Shown: positions 1 through 10,420, counted from the stretch's first letter. The stretch: 64,000 nt of DNA from Stutzerimonas stutzeri (GCF_002890915.1 NZ_POUT01000001.1:186001-250000), one strand, 5' to 3'. The notes: generated by a model not told the origin, from the letters alone. Translations and numbers: made by a program.

Positions 1-1
1 G

Positions 2-1429
<1,428 letters not shown>

Positions 1430-1505
1430 GGCCTGCGCGCACGGCGCATGTCGCTGCGGCTCCCTTGCCGATATGCTGGGCGCCTATCGCTGACGGAGCC
1501 GGAGT

Positions 1506-2270
1506 ATGGATTCCATTCCCTTGTGGTTGCAGGCCGGCTTCTGGGGCCTGCTGGCTGGCTCGGCGCTGCTGCTGGGCGCGGCCGCGGGCTACTGGTTGCC
1601 GATCCCCCGGCGGCTGATCGCCGCCATCATGGCCTTCGGCGCCGGCGCACTGATCTCCTCGCTGGCGTTCGAACTGATGGACGAGGCCCTGCGGATCGGC
1701 GGGCTGGGTGCCAGCGCGATCGGCTTCATGGGCGGTGCCGCCCTCTACACCGCGGCCAACCGGCTGCTCGCCACGGCCGGCGCCAAGCACCGCAAGCGTT
1801 CGGGCGACCTGCAGCCCTCGGAGCGGGACGACAGCGGCAGTGGCCTGGCGATTGCCGTGGGCGCACTGCTCGACGGCATCCCGGAGTCCATCGTCATCGG
1901 CCTCGGCCTGATACACGGCGGCGGCGTGGGCCTGGCGGCGGTGGTCGCGGTGTTCCTCTCCAACCTTCCCGAAGGGTTGTCGAGCGCCGCCGGCATGAGG
2001 CGGGCCGGGCGCTCGGCGCGCTACATCTTCGGGGTCTGGGGCGGCATCACCCTGGCCTCGGGGATTGCCGCCCTGGTCGGCTACGGTGCCTTCCAGGATC
2101 TCGACGGCGAAGCGATCGCCGCCACCACCGCGGTCGCCGCCGGCGCGATCCTCGCCATGCTGGCCGATACCATGATCCCCGAGGCGTTCGCCGATACCCA
2201 GGACTACGCGGGGCTGATCACCGCCCTGGGCTTTCTCACCGCCCTGGCATTTTCCGCCGGCATGCCCTGA
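1506..2270 (+). CDS. ZIP family divalent metal transporter
   Basis: A 254-residue polytopic membrane protein of the ZIP (SLC39-like) family, which moves zinc or related divalent cations into the cytoplasm. The two metal-site helices are visible: DGIPES (around residues 121-126) and SNLPEG (around 153-158), separated by a hydrophobic segment as in other bacterial ZIPs. At least seven hydrophobic segments are present, and a hydrophilic loop with HRKR and acidic residues sits around residues 92-112. It starts at ATG 1506 shortly after GGAGT. It lies just downstream of an FtsH-like zinc protease on the same strand, but the gap leaves room for its own promoter. Metal specificity cannot be read from the sequence. 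Confidence 0.85.
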   Translation: MDSIPLWLQAGFWGLLAGSALLLGAAAGYWLPIPRRLIAAIMAFGAGALISSLAFELMDEALRIGGLGASAIGFMGGAALYTAANRLLATAGAKHRKRSGDLQPSERDDSGSGLAIAVGALLDGIPESIVIGLGLIHGGGVGLAAVVAVFLSNLPEGLSSAAGMRRAGRSARYIFGVWGGITLASGIAALVGYGAFQDLDGEAIAATTAVAAGAILAMLADTMIPEAFADTQDYAGLITALGFLTALAFSAGMP

Positions 2271-2289
2271 ACCTAGCGGCGCAGCAGGC

Positions 2290-2907
2290 TCAAGGCAGCA
2301 GCACCAGGCGGTTGGGCAGCTCGTTGCGTGCGTGGGTCTTCGGCACGTGCTGCGCCAGCAACGCGCCGCTGGCCTCGATGCAACCGAGGAAGCCTTCGAG
2401 CACCTGGCCCTGTCTCACGCGTTCGGTGAAGGTCGCGACGATCGATTCCCAGGCGGCGTTGTCGATACGGCCGGCGACGCCGCGATCGACGAGGATTTCC
2501 ACGTAGCGCTCGGCCTCGGCGACGAAGATCAGCACGCCGGTGTCGGCATCGGTGTGGTGCAGGCCCAGTTCGATGAACTGCCGGCGGGCCAGGTTGCCGG
2601 CCCGCCAGCGGCGCACCGCGCGCGGGATCAGCCGGCTGGTCAGCGCCGGGCTGCGAAATACCCAGGCCAGCACGACGAAAGTCGCCCATTGCACCAGCAG
2701 CAGCTGCCAGGCGCCCAGCCAGCCGCTGAAGAACAGCGCGGCGCCGGGCACCAGCAGCGCGATCAGGCTGGCCCAGAGCAGCGGGATATAGCGATAGTCG
2801 TCGGCCTGGGCGGCGAGCACGGTCACCACCTCGGCGTCGGTGCCACGCTCGATCCGCTCGATCGCCGCGGCCACCTGTTGCAGTTCGCTTTCGCTCAGTA
2901 AGGTCAT
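2290..2907 (-). CDS. TPM domain membrane protein
   Basis: A 205-residue protein of the TPM (TLP18.3/Psb32/MOLO-1) domain family. The N-terminal part starts like other short TPM proteins (SESELQQVAAAIERIERGTDAEVV). Two hydrophobic helices follow at about residues 42-85. The C-terminal half carries the usual segment ending in GVLIFVAEAERYVEILVDRG. It is the last gene of a three-gene minus-strand group with a longer TPM protein and LemA, a pairing that is very common in proteobacteria. The cellular role of these proteins is not settled; membrane or envelope maintenance is usually proposed. The gap to the upstream gene is 18 bases, so co-transcription is likely. Confidence 0.8.
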   Translation of the reverse strand: MTLLSESELQQVAAAIERIERGTDAEVVTVLAAQADDYRYIPLLWASLIALLVPGAALFFSGWLGAWQLLLVQWATFVVLAWVFRSPALTSRLIPRAVRRWRAGNLARRQFIELGLHHTDADTGVLIFVAEAERYVEILVDRGVAGRIDNAAWESIVATFTERVRQGQVLEGFLGCIEASGALLAQHVPKTHARNELPNRLVLLP

Positions 2908-2925
2908 TGCGCATCCATCGTCGAA

Positions 2926-3675
2926 TTACCAGCCGCCCGAGGCGCCACCGCCGCCGAAGCCGCCTCCACCGCCGCCGAAACCACCACCACCGAAGCCGCC
3001 ACCGCCAAAACCGCCACCGCGGCCCATGCCGCCGAGCAGGGCCCCGAGCAGCAGGGCACGACGGCCGCCGCCACGACCACCACCGCCGCCGATGAGGAAG
3101 ATCGCCACCAGCATCAGGAAAAAGCCCAGTATTCCCAGCCCGCCGGGTTGCTGCTGACCCACCGGCATGACCGGGCGCAGCTCCGGTGGCAGCGGGTCGC
3201 CGCCAAGCACGGTGATCATCGCTGACGCCCCCTCGCTGATGCCGGCGGCGAAATCGCCGCGCTGGAACGCCGGGACGATGATGCGGTTGATGATCACCGA
3301 GGATTGCGCATCGGTCAGCCGATCCTCCAGCCCGTAGCCGACTTCGATGCGGACCTTGCGGTCGTCACGGGCGACGATCAGCAGCGCACCGTTGTCCTCG
3401 CCCGCCTGACCGATGCCCCAGGCACGCCCCAACGTCACACCGAACGCCTCGATGCTGCGCCCCTGCAGGTCCGGCACGGTGACCACCACCACCTGCTCAC
3501 CCGTCGCCTGCTCGTGGGCGGCGAACAACCGGGTCAGGCGCGCCTCGGTCTGCGCGTCGAGCAATTCGGCCCGATCCACCACCCGGCCGCTCAGCGCCGG
3601 CAGCGCGGCTTCCTGGGCGACGGTACCGCCGGCGCACAACAGCAGGCCGAGTGCCAGCGCGAGTGCATGGATCAT
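2926..3675 (-). CDS. TPM domain protein, YgcG type, Gly-rich tail
   Basis: A 249-residue exported membrane protein. Residues 1-20 form a signal peptide (MIHALALALGLLLCAGGTVA). The TPM domain covers about 25-165, with EARLTRLFAAHEQATGEQVVVVTV near its start and RKVRIEVGYGLEDRLTDA further on. A membrane helix follows at about 175-195. The last 45 residues are an almost pure Gly/Phe repeat (GGGGFGGGGFG style) ending in GGW, characteristic of the YgcG subgroup. The start codon overlaps the lemA stop by four bases (ATGA), so translation is coupled with lemA. The opposite strand reads as a Pro-rich open frame, which is an artefact of the Gly repeats. Confidence 0.85.
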   Translation of the reverse strand: MIHALALALGLLLCAGGTVAQEAALPALSGRVVDRAELLDAQTEARLTRLFAAHEQATGEQVVVVTVPDLQGRSIEAFGVTLGRAWGIGQAGEDNGALLIVARDDRKVRIEVGYGLEDRLTDAQSSVIINRIIVPAFQRGDFAAGISEGASAMITVLGGDPLPPELRPVMPVGQQQPGGLGILGFFLMLVAIFLIGGGGGRGGGRRALLLGALLGGMGRGGGFGGGGFGGGGFGGGGGGFGGGGASGGW

Positions 3676-4280
3676 CGGAACTGGACTTGCGGCGCCTGCT
3701 CGGCGTTCTCGGCGGTGGCCTCGAAGTTCTCGCGGATCGGCATGTCGCTGTACATCAGCATGTGCCAGATGCGCCCGGGGAAGGTGCGGATCTCGGTGTT
3801 GTAGCGCTCCACCGCGGCGATGAAATCGCGCCGGGCCACGGCGATGCGGTTCTCGGTGCCTTCGAGCTGCGACTGCAGGGCGAGGAAGTTCTGGTTCGAT
3901 TTCAGGTCCGGATAGCGCTCGGACACCGCCATCAGCCGGCTCAGGGCGCCGGTCAGCTGGTTCTGCGCCTCCTGGAAGCGCTGCAGTTGCTGCGGATCGT
4001 CCAGGGTGCTGGCATCGACCTGGATCGAGGTGGCCTTGGCCCGCGCCTCGACCACGGCGGTAAGGGTTTCCTGCTCCTGGCGGGCGAAGCCCTTGACCGT
4101 TTCGACCAGGTTGGGGATCAGGTCGGCGCGCCGCTGGTACTGGTTCTCCACCTGCGACCAGGCGGCCTTGACCTGCTCGTCGTAGGTCGGAATGTTGTTG
4201 ATGCCGCAGCCGGCCAGCAGCCAGGACATGAGAACGACAACCGTCAATTGCCAGGTGTATCGAAAACGCTGCGTTTGCAT
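3672..4280 (-). CDS. lemA: LemA family lipoprotein
   Basis: A 202-residue LemA family protein. With the start at 4280 it begins with a short hydrophobic segment ending in a lipobox LLAGC (Cys 25), so it is a probable lipoprotein. The family signature follows at once: YDEQVKAAWSQVENQYQRRADLIPNLVETVKGF. The rest is a long helical bundle with VEARAKATSIQV and LSRLMAVSERYPDLKSNQNF. An ATG at 4295 in the same frame would add five residues; neither has a strong ribosome binding site. It is the first gene of the lemA-TPM-TPM group and overlaps the next gene by four bases. The function of LemA proteins is not firmly known. Confidence 0.88.
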   Translation of the reverse strand: MQTQRFRYTWQLTVVVLMSWLLAGCGINNIPTYDEQVKAAWSQVENQYQRRADLIPNLVETVKGFARQEQETLTAVVEARAKATSIQVDASTLDDPQQLQRFQEAQNQLTGALSRLMAVSERYPDLKSNQNFLALQSQLEGTENRIAVARRDFIAAVERYNTEIRTFPGRIWHMLMYSDMPIRENFEATAENAEQAPQVQFR

Positions 4281-4341
4281 GATGCGCTTGTCCATTCTGT
4301 TAGCCAGTACGCAGATAAGAATAGCCAAGCGCCACAAGAGT

Positions 4342-5289
4342 TCAGGCCAACGATGAAACTCCCTTCGCCGCGGGCTGCGCCCACGGTGCCTGCGCCAACA
4401 GGGCCGCACAACGCGCCTGCAGATGCTCGTGGAGCAGCCGTACCGGCTTGCTCAGCTGGGCCCGATGAGCGCAGAGCAGGCTGAGCGGCGCCGCTTCGCC
4501 GAGGCACTCCGGCAACAGCACCCGCAGGCGACCGGCCGTCACGTCATCGGCGATGTCCAGCCACGACTTGTAGGCCAACCCGGCGCCGGCCAGGGCCCAG
4601 CGGCGCACCACGTCGGCATCGTCGCTGACCCGGTCGCCCACGACCTGCACGGTGCGCCCCCGGCGGCCCTCCTGAAAGCACCAGCGGTCGTGCACCCGCC
4701 CGGCGAGCATGAAGCGCAGGCAGTTGTGCCCGGCCAGTTCGTCCAGCCGCTGCGGCGCGCCGTGGCGCTGCAGGTAGGCCGGCGAAGCGCACAGCACCCG
4801 GCGATTGCCCGCCGCCACCGGCAGCGCCACCAGGCTCGAATCCTGCGGCTCGCCGTAACGCAGGACCAGGTCCACCGGCTGCCGGAACAGGTCGGTCAAC
4901 CCGTCGCCCAGCAGCAGGCGCAGCTGCAACTGCGGATGGCGCGCCTGGAATTCGTCGAGCCAGGGCAGCAGGACGTTGCGACCGAAGTCCGAGGGCGCCG
5001 ACAGCTGCAGCACGCCGCTGATCGCCTCGCGGCCGCCAGCGAGTGCCTGGGCGCCCTCGTGCAGGCTGGCCAGCGCCGCCCGGGCATGCAGCAGATACGC
5101 CTCGCCCTCGGCGGTCAGGCGCAGGCTGCGGGTGGAGCGCGCGAACAGTCGCGCGCCCAGGCTCGCCTCCAGGCGCTTCAAGGCCGCGCTGGCCACCGCC
5201 GGCGACACGTCGAGCCCGCGCGCGGCCGCGGAAAGGCTACCGCTGTCGGCGGTGCGGACGAACAGCTGGAGGTCGTCGATACGCAGCAT
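4342..5289 (-). CDS. LysR family transcriptional regulator
   Basis: A 315-residue LysR-type regulator. The start at 5289 gives the usual N-terminus (MLRIDDLQLFVRTADSGSLS) with the winged helix-turn-helix in residues 5-65 (AAARGLDVSPAVASAALKRLE). The effector domain runs from about 90 onward. The longer in-frame ATG at 5391 would add 34 residues unlike the family and run into the neighbouring gene, so it was not used. It is divergent from a zinc-free quinone-oxidoreductase-like gene starting at 5390, with a 100-base shared promoter region. LysR regulators usually control the divergent neighbour, so that enzyme is the likely target; the inducer is unknown. Confidence 0.88.
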   Translation of the reverse strand: MLRIDDLQLFVRTADSGSLSAAARGLDVSPAVASAALKRLEASLGARLFARSTRSLRLTAEGEAYLLHARAALASLHEGAQALAGGREAISGVLQLSAPSDFGRNVLLPWLDEFQARHPQLQLRLLLGDGLTDLFRQPVDLVLRYGEPQDSSLVALPVAAGNRRVLCASPAYLQRHGAPQRLDELAGHNCLRFMLAGRVHDRWCFQEGRRGRTVQVVGDRVSDDADVVRRWALAGAGLAYKSWLDIADDVTAGRLRVLLPECLGEAAPLSLLCAHRAQLSKPVRLLHEHLQARCAALLAQAPWAQPAAKGVSSLA

Positions 5290-5389
5290 TGTCAAAATTC
5301 CGTTGAAAGAGCCTCGCTTATCACCCCGTTTTTCCGCCGAGTCAAATAGCTGAGCATGCCCGCCTACCGAACCCATACGGAGCAACAGC

Positions 5390-6403
5390 ATGAAAGCGGT
5401 CGCCTACTTCGAATCCCTCGCCATCGACGATCCCCGCGCGCTGCAGGATGTGGAACTGCCCGAGCCGGTACCCGGTCCGCGGGACCTGCTGGTGGAGGTG
5501 CGCGCCATTTCGGTCAACCCGGTGGATACCAAGGTACGCCGCAACACACAGCCCGAGGGCGGTCAGCCGAAGGTGCTGGGCTGGGACGTGGCCGGCGTGG
5601 TGGTCGGGGTGGGCAGCGAAGTCAGCCTGTTCAAGGTCGGCGACGAGGTGTTCTACGCCGGCTCCATCGCCCGCGCCGGCGGCAACAGCGAACGTCATCT
5701 GGTGGACGAGCGCATCGTCGGACGCAAGCCGCGGAGCCTGAGCTTCGCCGAGGCCGCCGCACTGCCGCTGACCGCCATCACCGCCTGGGAGCTGCTGTTC
5801 GAACGCCTGCAACTGGTGGAAGGCCAGGGCGCCGGGCAGCAGCTGCTGATCGTCGGTGCCGCCGGCGGGGTCGGTTCGATCATGCTGCAGCTGGCCCGCC
5901 AGCTCACCGAGGTCAGCGTGATCGCCACCGCCTCGCGCCCGGAAACCCAGGCCTGGGCCCGCGAACTCGGCGCCCAGCATGTCATCGACCATAGCCAGCC
6001 GCTGCACGCCGAGCTGCAGCGCGCCGGTTTCGCCAGCGTCAGCCATGTCGCCAGCCTGACCCAGACCGATCAGCATTTCGACCAGCTGGTCGAGGCACTG
6101 ACGCCCCAAGGCCGCCTGGCGCTGATCGACGATCCGGCCCAGCCGCTGGACGTGATGAAGCTCAAGCGCAAGAGCTTGTCGCTGCACTGGGAGCTGATGT
6201 TCACCCGCTCACTGTTCGAGACGCCGGACATGATCGAGCAGCACCACCTGCTGCAGCGCGTCAGCCAGCTGGTCGATCAGGGCGTGCTGCGCACCACCCT
6301 CGGCGAGCACTTCGGCACCATCAACGCGGCCAACCTGCGCCGCGCCCATGCCCTGCTGGAAAGCGGCAAGGCCAAGGGCAAGATCGTGCTGGAAGGCTTC
6401 TGA
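5390..6403 (+). CDS. Zinc-free alcohol dehydrogenase / quinone oxidoreductase family protein
   Basis: A 337-residue medium-chain dehydrogenase/reductase of the QOR-like group. The N-terminal GroES-like fold carries SVNPVDTKVRR (about residues 43-53) and lacks the cysteine cluster of structural-zinc enzymes. The Rossmann domain carries the NADPH-binding stretch LIVGAAGGVGSIMLQLA (about 154-170). The C-terminus ends in ALLESGKAKGKIVLEGF, as in many members of the family annotated as zinc-type alcohol dehydrogenase-like. The family reduces quinones or activated double bonds with NADPH. It is divergent from a LysR regulator, the likely controller. Start ATG 5390 follows a GGAGCAACAGC ribosome binding site. 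Confidence 0.85.
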   Translation: MKAVAYFESLAIDDPRALQDVELPEPVPGPRDLLVEVRAISVNPVDTKVRRNTQPEGGQPKVLGWDVAGVVVGVGSEVSLFKVGDEVFYAGSIARAGGNSERHLVDERIVGRKPRSLSFAEAAALPLTAITAWELLFERLQLVEGQGAGQQLLIVGAAGGVGSIMLQLARQLTEVSVIATASRPETQAWARELGAQHVIDHSQPLHAELQRAGFASVSHVASLTQTDQHFDQLVEALTPQGRLALIDDPAQPLDVMKLKRKSLSLHWELMFTRSLFETPDMIEQHHLLQRVSQLVDQGVLRTTLGEHFGTINAANLRRAHALLESGKAKGKIVLEGF

Positions 6404-6420
6404 GCTAGATAGCCTCCAGG

Positions 6421-7644
6421 CTAGATCACTCCGGCCACGCGCAGGCCGGCGATCTGCTCGTCGTTCATGCCCAGCAGGCGCTGCAACAGCGCCTCGCTGT
6501 GCTCGCCGAGCAGTGGTGGCGGGTTGCGGTACGCCACTGGCGAAGCGGACAGCCGCAGCGGGCTGGCCACCTGCGGCACGCGGCCGGCCAGCGGGTGCGG
6601 CATCTCGACGTTCAGCCCGCGATGCTGCACCTGCGGGTCGGCGAATACCTGGGCCAGGTCATTGATCGGCCCGCAGGGCACGCCGGCCTGCTCCAGCGCA
6701 CTGACCCATTCGGCCGTGGTGCGGAACACCGTGACCTGGCGGATCAGCGGAATCAGCTCGGCGCGATGGGCAACGCGCGCGCGATTGGTGGCGAAGCGAT
6801 CATCGGCCGCCCACTCGGGACGCCCGGCCACCTCGCAGAACTTGCGGAACTGACCGTCGTTGCCGACGGTGAGGATGATGTCGCCATCGGCAGTAGGAAA
6901 ATCCTGATAGGGCACGATGTTCGGATGGGCATTGCCCATGCGCCTGGGCGCCACGCCGGTGGTGAGGTAATTCAGCGCCTGGTTGCCGAGGCAGGCGACC
7001 TGCACGTCGAGCAGCGCCGTGTCGATATGCTGGCCCTCGCCGCTGCGTTCGCGATGTGCCAGCGCAGCGAGCACGCCAACGGTGGCGTACAGGCCGGTGA
7101 GGATATCGGTCAGCGCCACGCCGACCTTCACCGGCCCGGCGCCCTCCTCCGCATCGCTGCGGCCGGTCAGGCTCATCAGCCCGCCGAGGCCCTGGATCAT
7201 GAAGTCGTAGCCGGCGCGTGTGGCGTAAGGCCCGTCCTGGCCGAAACCGGTAATCGAGCAGAAGATCAGCCGCGGATTGATCGCCTTCAGACTTTCGTAA
7301 TCCAGCCCGTAGGCGGCCAGCCCGCCGACCTTGAAGTTCTCCAGCAGCACATCGCATTGCGCCACCAGCTCGCGGATGATGCGCTGGCCCTCGGGCCGGG
7401 TGAAGTCGACGGTCAGCGACTGCTTGTTGCGGTTGGCGGTCAGGTAATAGGCCGCCTCCGAAGTGTTCTCGCCGTGCGGGTCCTTGAGATAGGGCGGGCC
7501 CCAGTGGCGGGTATCGTCGCCCGTGCCAGGGCGCTCGACCTTGATAACCTCGGCGCCGAGATCACCGAGGATCTGCCCGCACCAGGGCCCGGCGAGCACG
7601 CGCGACAGGTCGAGAACACGGATATGCGACAAGGCGCCGGGCAT
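6421..7644 (-). CDS. Class III (CaiB/BaiF) CoA-transferase, glutarate pathway
   Basis: A 407-residue family III CoA-transferase. The start at 7644 has AAGGAA seven bases upstream and gives MPGALSHIRVLDLSRVLAGPWC. The nucleotide-fold start, GPPYLKDPHGENTSEAAYYL, and the segment GEGQHIDTALLDVQ with the catalytic-type Asp (about residue 170) are all present. The C-terminal half has PYQDFPTADGDIILTVGNDGQF. Family enzymes move CoA between organic acids without ATP. It sits 125 bases downstream of glutaryl-CoA dehydrogenase, as in other pseudomonads, so transfer of CoA to glutarate in lysine/glutarate breakdown is the likely role (inference from context). A palindromic repeat lies in the gap between the two genes. 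Confidence 0.88.
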   Translation of the reverse strand: MPGALSHIRVLDLSRVLAGPWCGQILGDLGAEVIKVERPGTGDDTRHWGPPYLKDPHGENTSEAAYYLTANRNKQSLTVDFTRPEGQRIIRELVAQCDVLLENFKVGGLAAYGLDYESLKAINPRLIFCSITGFGQDGPYATRAGYDFMIQGLGGLMSLTGRSDAEEGAGPVKVGVALTDILTGLYATVGVLAALAHRERSGEGQHIDTALLDVQVACLGNQALNYLTTGVAPRRMGNAHPNIVPYQDFPTADGDIILTVGNDGQFRKFCEVAGRPEWAADDRFATNRARVAHRAELIPLIRQVTVFRTTAEWVSALEQAGVPCGPINDLAQVFADPQVQHRGLNVEMPHPLAGRVPQVASPLRLSASPVAYRNPPPLLGEHSEALLQRLLGMNDEQIAGLRVAGVI

Positions 7645-7660
7645 CGCGATTTCCTTCATG

Positions 7661-7763
7661 CGTAGGGTGGAAAACGACCGCAGGTCTTTTCCACCGATTG
7701 GTACGAGACCGTAACGGCGGGGCAGCAAAGGTGGAAAACGCTGTCGCGGTTTTCCACCCTACG
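7661..7763. repeat. Palindromic repeat doublet (REP/BIME-like), GTAGGGTGGAAAAC type
   Basis: The 103-base block begins with CGTAGGGTGGAAAAC (7661-7675) and ends with its exact reverse complement (7749-7763). Inside are two hairpins, each with GGTGGAAAA/TTTTCCACC arms. Close relatives lie at 17074-17155 between glcG and glcF. This is the arrangement of a BIME: two inverted REP hairpins in an intergenic gap. It lies between the CoA-transferase gene and gcdH and could affect mRNA stability (inference). Confidence 0.85.
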
Positions 7764-7768
7764 GCGCC

Positions 7769-8950
7769 TCAGAAGAACGCCTGGATGCCAGTCTGCGCGC
7801 GGCCGAGGATCAGCGCATGCACATCGTGGGTGCCCTCGTAGGTGTTCACCACCTCCAGGTTGACCAGGTGCCGGGCCACGCCGAACTCGTCGCTGATGCC
7901 ATTGCCGCCGAGCATGTCTCGGGCCAGGCGGGCAATCTCCAGGGATTTGCCACAGCTGTTGCGCTTCATGATCGAGGTGATTTCAACCGCAGCAGTGCCT
8001 TCGTCCTTCATGCGACCCAGGCGCAGGCAGCCTTGCAGGGCCAGGGTGATCTCGGTCTGCATGTCGGCCAGCTTTTTCTGGATCAGCTGGTTGGCGGCCA
8101 GCGGCCGGCCGAACTGCTGACGGTCCAGGGTGTACTGGCGTGCGGTGTGCCAGCAGAACTCGGCGGCGCCCAGCGCGCCCCAGGCGATGCCGTAGCGGGC
8201 ACTGTTCAGGCAGGTGAACGGCCCCTTCAGCCCGCGCACATCGGGGAAGGCGTTCTCTTCCGGGCAGAACACGTTGTCCATGACGATCTCGCCGGTGATC
8301 GAGGCGCGCAGGCCGACCTTGCCGTGGATCGTCGGGGCGGACAGTCCTTCCCAGCCCTTCTCCAGCACGAAGCCGCGAATCTCGCCGGCGTCATCCTTGG
8401 CCCAGACCACGAAGACATCGGCGATCGGGCTGTTGGTGATCCACATCTTGCTGCCGGACAGGCGATAGCCGCCGTCGACCTTCTTGGCGCGGGTGATCAT
8501 CGAGCCGGGGTCGGAGCCGTGGTTCGGTTCGGTGAGGCCGAAGCAGCCGATGTATTCGCCGCTGGCCAGCTTGGGCAGGTACTTCTGCCTGGTCGCCTCG
8601 TTGCCGAACTCGAAGATCGGCACCATCACCAGCGAGGACTGCACGCTCATCATCGAGCGGTAGCCCGAATCGATGCGCTCGACCTCGCGGGCGATCAGGC
8701 CGTAGCACACGTAGTTCAGCCCGCTGCCGCCGTAGGCTTCGGGGATGGTCGCGCCGAGCAGGCCGGTCTCGCCCATCTCGCGGAAGATCGCCGGATCGGT
8801 GCGCTCATGACGGAAAGCTTCCAGCACCCGTGGCGCCAGCTTGTCGGCAGCGAACTGCGCGGCGCTGTCACGCACCATGCGCTCTTCTTCGGTCAGTTGC
8901 TGGTCGAGCAGCAGCGGGTCGATCCAGTTGAAACTTTCTTTGCCGGCCAT
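7769..8950 (-). CDS. gcdH: Glutaryl-CoA dehydrogenase
   Basis: A 393-residue acyl-CoA dehydrogenase matching the glutaryl-CoA dehydrogenase group. The start at 8950 ([18 protein letters not shown]) has AGAGGAGG eight bases upstream; the longer frame to 9070 has no such site. Visible motifs are [16 protein letters not shown] (about residues 134-149), KMWITNSP, and the C-terminal [18 protein letters not shown] with the catalytic Glu in YEGT. The enzyme oxidises and decarboxylates glutaryl-CoA to crotonyl-CoA using FAD, in lysine, tryptophan and glutarate breakdown in the cytoplasm. It is followed by a class III CoA-transferase and divergent from a LysR regulator, the standard Pseudomonas arrangement. 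Confidence 0.93.
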   Translation of the reverse strand: MAGKESFNWIDPLLLDQQLTEEERMVRDSAAQFAADKLAPRVLEAFRHERTDPAIFREMGETGLLGATIPEAYGGSGLNYVCYGLIAREVERIDSGYRSMMSVQSSLVMVPIFEFGNEATRQKYLPKLASGEYIGCFGLTEPNHGSDPGSMITRAKKVDGGYRLSGSKMWITNSPIADVFVVWAKDDAGEIRGFVLEKGWEGLSAPTIHGKVGLRASITGEIVMDNVFCPEENAFPDVRGLKGPFTCLNSARYGIAWGALGAAEFCWHTARQYTLDRQQFGRPLAANQLIQKKLADMQTEITLALQGCLRLGRMKDEGTAAVEITSIMKRNSCGKSLEIARLARDMLGGNGISDEFGVARHLVNLEVVNTYEGTHDVHALILGRAQTGIQAFF

Positions 8951-9124
8951 TCGGGGCCTCCTCTTGTTGTCTTCGGCACCGCGGGCACGCGGGCGGGATG
9001 AGCTGATCCTAGGCGCCGCAACGGCGCGTCGCAAACGAGGATTTCGCACCGACCTGTGCGCGTTGCTCACTCCGAGCTAAGCTCTGCGGCCAATAATCGG
9101 AAAATTCCGTGAGGTCTTCGCATA

Positions 9125-10036
9125 ATGCGCCGCAAGATTCCCAGCACCGCCGCGCTGGTCGCCTTCGAGGCCGCCGCCCGCCACGAGAGCTTTACCCGAG
9201 CGGCCGATGAGCTGGCGCTGACCCAGAGCGCCATCTGCCGGCAGATCGGCGGGCTGGAGGAATTCCTCGGCCTGGCGCTGTTCCGCCGTTCGCGGCGCGG
9301 CGTGAAGCTCACTGCCGCCGGCCAGTCCTACGCCCGCCGCATCGCCGCGCAGCTGGACGCGGTGGAGCGCGACACGCTGTCGGTGATGGGCCAGCAGGGC
9401 GCCATGAGCCTGGAGCTGGCCGTGGTGCCGACCTTCGGTACCCAGTGGCTGGTGCCGCGCCTCAGGCACTTCCAGGCGCTGCATCCGGAGATCACGGTGA
9501 ACCTGACCAACCGCACCCGGCCCTTCCTCTTCGCCGACACCGAGTTCGATGCTGCCATCTACTTCGGCGATGCCGACTGGTCCGGTACCGAGGCGCACTA
9601 CCTGATGCCCGAGGACCTGCAGCCAGTCTGCAGCCCCGCCCTGCTGCGCGAGGGACAGCTGTTCACGACCCAGACCCTGGCCGAATTGCCGTTGCTGCAG
9701 CAGACCACCCGCCCCTACGCCTGGCGCCAGTGGTTCGACGCGCAGGGAATGAAGGTCGCCCGCGACATGACCGGTCCGCGGCTGGAGCTGTTCTCCATGC
9801 TGGCGCAGGCGGCCGAGCATGGCATGGGTGTGGCGCTGATCCCGCCGTTCCTGATCCAGCGGGAACTGGCCGAGGGGCGGCTGGTGCTGGCGCATCCGCA
9901 CGCCTATCGCAGCGAGACGCGGGCGTACTACCTGATGATTCCCGAGCGCAAGGTGGAGTCGGCAGGGCTGGTGGCGTTTCGCGATTGGTTGAAGGATGAG
10001 GCGAGGCTGTGGCGGGAAGAGCAGCCACAAGCTTGA
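9125..10036 (+). CDS. LysR family regulator of the glutaryl-CoA genes (GcdR-like)
   Basis: A 303-residue LysR-type regulator of the GcvA-like subgroup. The helix-turn-helix lies in residues 6-65 (AFEAAARHESFTRAADELALTQSAICRQIGGLE). The effector domain follows, with PTFGTQWLVPRLRHFQALHPEI. It is divergent from gcdH with a 174-base shared region, which contains the spaced inverted repeat CGGAA-AA-TTCCG at 9098-9109. In pseudomonads the regulator at this place controls gcdH and its CoA-transferase in response to glutarate; that role is transferred here by synteny. Confidence 0.87.
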   Translation: MRRKIPSTAALVAFEAAARHESFTRAADELALTQSAICRQIGGLEEFLGLALFRRSRRGVKLTAAGQSYARRIAAQLDAVERDTLSVMGQQGAMSLELAVVPTFGTQWLVPRLRHFQALHPEITVNLTNRTRPFLFADTEFDAAIYFGDADWSGTEAHYLMPEDLQPVCSPALLREGQLFTTQTLAELPLLQQTTRPYAWRQWFDAQGMKVARDMTGPRLELFSMLAQAAEHGMGVALIPPFLIQRELAEGRLVLAHPHAYRSETRAYYLMIPERKVESAGLVAFRDWLKDEARLWREEQPQA

Positions 10037-10045
10037 AGCCGCTTC

Positions 10046-10420
10046 TCAGGCCTTCTTGCGGGGCTTCAGGTATTTGCTCAGCCCCTGAAACCACATCACC
10101 AGCGCCGGGTTTCCCTGAATCTGGATGTCCTTGTTCTGAATTCCCTGCATGAACGCCAGCTGCTTGTTCTTCGCCGTCAGGGTGGCGAAGCCATAGGCGG
10201 CATCCTTGAACCCCAGGGAGAAGGCCGGTTCGCTCGCCGGGCCGCGCTTGCTGGTGATGCGCTGGTCCTTGACCACGAAATGCCGGGCGATCTTGCCGTC
10301 CAGCGTATGCAACTGGAAGCTCAGGTCCTTGTCGCCCAGCTGCTGCTGGAACTCGGGATTGGTGCGGCTGGCCTTGGCCATCAGGCGGCCCAGCATCCAA
10401 AGCAGGAAGCGGAATTTCAT
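10046..10420 (-). CDS. Small protein with SCP2-like sterol-binding fold (tentative)
   Basis: A 124-residue protein, probably cytoplasmic. It begins MKFRFLLWMLGRLMAKASRTN and ends in a basic stretch (YLKPRKKA). The middle and C-terminal pattern (FATLTAKNKQLAFMQGIQNKDIQIQGNPALVMWFQGL) resembles the C-terminal half of SCP2-type lipid-binding domains, where a similar stretch precedes the last helix. This assignment rests on pattern recognition only. Orthologues are commonly found beside the glutaryl-CoA regulator in Pseudomonas. It converges on the LysR gene with a nine-base gap. No signal peptide or catalytic motif is visible. Confidence 0.65.
   Translation of the reverse strand: MKFRFLLWMLGRLMAKASRTNPEFQQQLGDKDLSFQLHTLDGKIARHFVVKDQRITSKRGPASEPAFSLGFKDAAYGFATLTAKNKQLAFMQGIQNKDIQIQGNPALVMWFQGLSKYLKPRKKA

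Noticed and set aside
2840-3157. Plus-strand collagen- or extensin-like Pro-Pro-Lys repeat protein
   Set aside because: It is the complement of the Gly-rich tail of the TPM protein on the minus strand.
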